Shown here in pieces: positions 62,981 through 64,000 of a stretch of 64,000 bases of DNA. Numbering within the stretch: the stretch's first letter is position 1; each line of letters starts with the position of its first letter. The DNA comes from Lachnospiraceae bacterium (GTDB lineage: Bacteria; Bacillota; Clostridia; Lachnospirales; Lachnospiraceae). The notes beneath the pieces are model-generated. The model saw nothing but the letters and a program-made list of their open reading frames with translations. It made no database searches and was not told the DNA's origin. The position numbers and the translations under genes are program-made. Location of the stretch: positions 1-64,000 of the forward strand of contig JAFRSD010000035.1 in NCBI GenBank assembly GCA_017427775.1, written 5' to 3'.

Positions 62981-63676
62981 TTATTTAGTATAATCTCTCT
63001 CGCCGAACAGATAGGTACCGACACGGATGTGTGTCGCTCCTTCTTCCACGGCAACCCCGTAGTCACCGCTCATCCCCATCGATAATACATCAACAGAAAT
63101 ATTATTAATGTTTTTCTGATTTATGTCAACCATTAAATCATGCATTGTACGGAAATACGGACGGTTCGTTTCGGCGTCGTCAGTATAGGGCGCAACGGTC
63201 ATCAGACCGCGCAGCCGGATGTTTTTCAACTGTGCGACTTCCCTGACGAGCGGAAGCACATCCTCGGGCCGGATTCCGAACTTGCTTTTCTCGTCCGCAA
63301 CATTAACTTCGAGGAGAATGTCCTGGCATTTGCCGATCTTTCCGGCCTGCTTGTCAATCTCCTGCGCCAGGGCAAGCGAATCAACCGAATGGATCAGACC
63401 GGCAACCGCAACGGCCTTCTTGACCTTGTTGGATTGCAGGTGTCCGATCAGATGCCAGTTTACGGCGCCGCCTTCAAGCTGTGACGCCTTCTCGCACATT
63501 TCCTGCACTTTGTTCTCTCCGAATTCCGTCTGGCCGCATGCCATGGCTTCTTCAATCATCGCTAACGGTTTCGTCTTACTGACGGCGATCAGCGTGACTT
63601 CGGATGGATTTCTGTTACTCTTTCTGCACCGCGCCTCAACTTCTTTGAGAACGTCGGCGATACGGTCCTTAATCAT
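62981..63676 (-). CDS. YggS/PROSC-family PLP homeostasis protein
   Basis: The 231-residue protein is a single TIM barrel binding PLP on Lys34 (LIAVSKTKP), with GENKVQE, WHLIGHLQSNK, SMGMSGDYGVAVEEGAT-like end (MSGDYGVAVEEG) and HIRVGTYLFGERDY. It is thought to buffer PLP and regulate amino-acid balance rather than act as an enzyme. Its place before sepF is usual. The ATG at 63676 has only a weak ribosome site; the open frame extends upstream without a better start. Confidence 0.92.
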   Translation of the reverse strand: MIKDRIADVLKEVEARCRKSNRNPSEVTLIAVSKTKPLAMIEEAMACGQTEFGENKVQEMCEKASQLEGGAVNWHLIGHLQSNKVKKAVAVAGLIHSVDSLALAQEIDKQAGKIGKCQDILLEVNVADEKSKFGIRPEDVLPLVREVAQLKNIRLRGLMTVAPYTDDAETNRPYFRTMHDLMVDINQKNINNISVDVLSMGMSGDYGVAVEEGATHIRVGTYLFGERDYTK

Positions 63677-63719
63677 ATATGACTGTTCCGGATGTACCGG
63701 AACTCCTTTCTGTAACTTC

Positions 63720-64000
63720 CTAGTAGATCGTCTGGGATTCTTCGATCGTGGAGGAATCCTTTGCGATATGATCATGCTCCGCAATGCTGAAGGACATGCC
63801 GGCCTTCACAACGCAGAATTCCTTTCCCATCTGCACAAGTTCCACGCGTCGGAACTGCGCAAATCCTTTGTTGACGCAATAGACGCCGGTCAGCTTTCCG
63901 ACAAGCGAGATCTGGAATGTATCCTGTGTCTTGTCATCATAAATGAAAGTGCCGTACGTGATCGCTTTCATGTCTATGTAGTTATAGGTCTCATCTTCAT
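63720..64000 (-). CDS. C-terminal fragment, probably HlyD-like membrane-fusion protein (partial)
   Basis: The frame is open from the window edge to a stop at 63720, giving at least 93 residues. An ATG at 63971 is in frame but the reading frame continues beyond it to position 64000. It is beta-rich, with TFQISLVGKLTGVYCVNKGFAQ-type strands (VGKLTGVYCVNKG) and ends ESQTIY. In related Clostridia a HlyD-type adaptor gene precedes yggS-sepF, which is the basis for the name. The 5' part is outside the window. Confidence 0.5.
   Translation of the reverse strand, partial: EDETYNYIDMKAITYGTFIYDDKTQDTFQISLVGKLTGVYCVNKGFAQFRRVELVQMGKEFCVVKAGMSFSIAEHDHIAKDSSTIEESQTIY

Overview
The window reads as chromosomal DNA from a Gram-positive anaerobe of the class Clostridia, most likely Lachnospiraceae-like. 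The evidence is a near-balanced base composition, strong Shine-Dalgarno sites, SepF/DivIVA, ScpAB and RNase Y, a ribosomal protein L27 with a cleavable leader beside the Prp protease, a Gram-positive SOS box with a LexA/YneA pair, and oxygen-sensitive metabolism (indolepyruvate:ferredoxin oxidoreductase, acyl-CoA dehydratase activase, PyrK-type dihydroorotate dehydrogenase). The taxon is inferred from gene content and order. No rRNA, tRNA, CRISPR array, prophage or insertion sequence was found.

Layout. 0-5 kb: a 3' gene fragment, a membrane-anchored unknown and a very large double-ASKHA activase, the last two on the minus strand. 5-9 kb: pyrK-pyrD-pyrE-queA, then a convergent LytTR regulator. 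9-13 kb: argH (minus) divergent from iorAB. 13-18 kb: a run of an unknown membrane protein, a PHP phosphoesterase, a HEAT-like/methyltransferase fusion, endonuclease IV and a second unknown membrane protein. 18-23.4 kb: argG (minus), maf, argJ-argB-argD. 23.5-28 kb: comEA-comEC, a phosphatidylserine synthase-like gene, holA. 28-34.5 kb: rny, an aspartate aminotransferase, proC, pdp, a metallophosphoesterase. 34.5-39 kb: scpAB and a SWIM/SNF2 ATPase. 39-43 kb: two minus-strand zinc-ribbon proteins of unknown function. 43-50 kb: a TIGR03960-type radical SAM protein, its DUF2344 partner, rng, rplU-prp-rpmA, obg, yhbY, rsfS. 50-57 kb: the lexA/yneA SOS pair, a TtcA-like thiolase and a MoxR-DUF58-transglutaminase operon. 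57-64 kb, all minus strand: a tyrosine recombinase, an orphan BlaI repressor, an AAA ATPase, rluD, lspA, divIVA, sepF, yggS and the 3' end of a probable HlyD-like gene.

Working together. Five arginine genes in three transcription units (argH, argG, argJBD) share a TAAATAT core near the transcription start, suggesting common ArgR control. The pyr genes form one unit with queA. The lexA/yneA interval carries two good and two degenerate SOS boxes. Many promoters can be read by eye with 16-17 bp spacing; six of them use TTGCAT as the -35 hexamer.

Most of the window is conserved housekeeping DNA. The least explained parts are the paired zinc-ribbon genes (one a 958-residue acidic, mostly disordered protein, the other membrane-spanning) with matching promoters, the HEAT-methyltransferase/PHP cluster with an in-register 22-bp repeat, a 22-bp operator at an aminotransferase promoter, and a large inverted repeat in front of the tyrosine recombinase.
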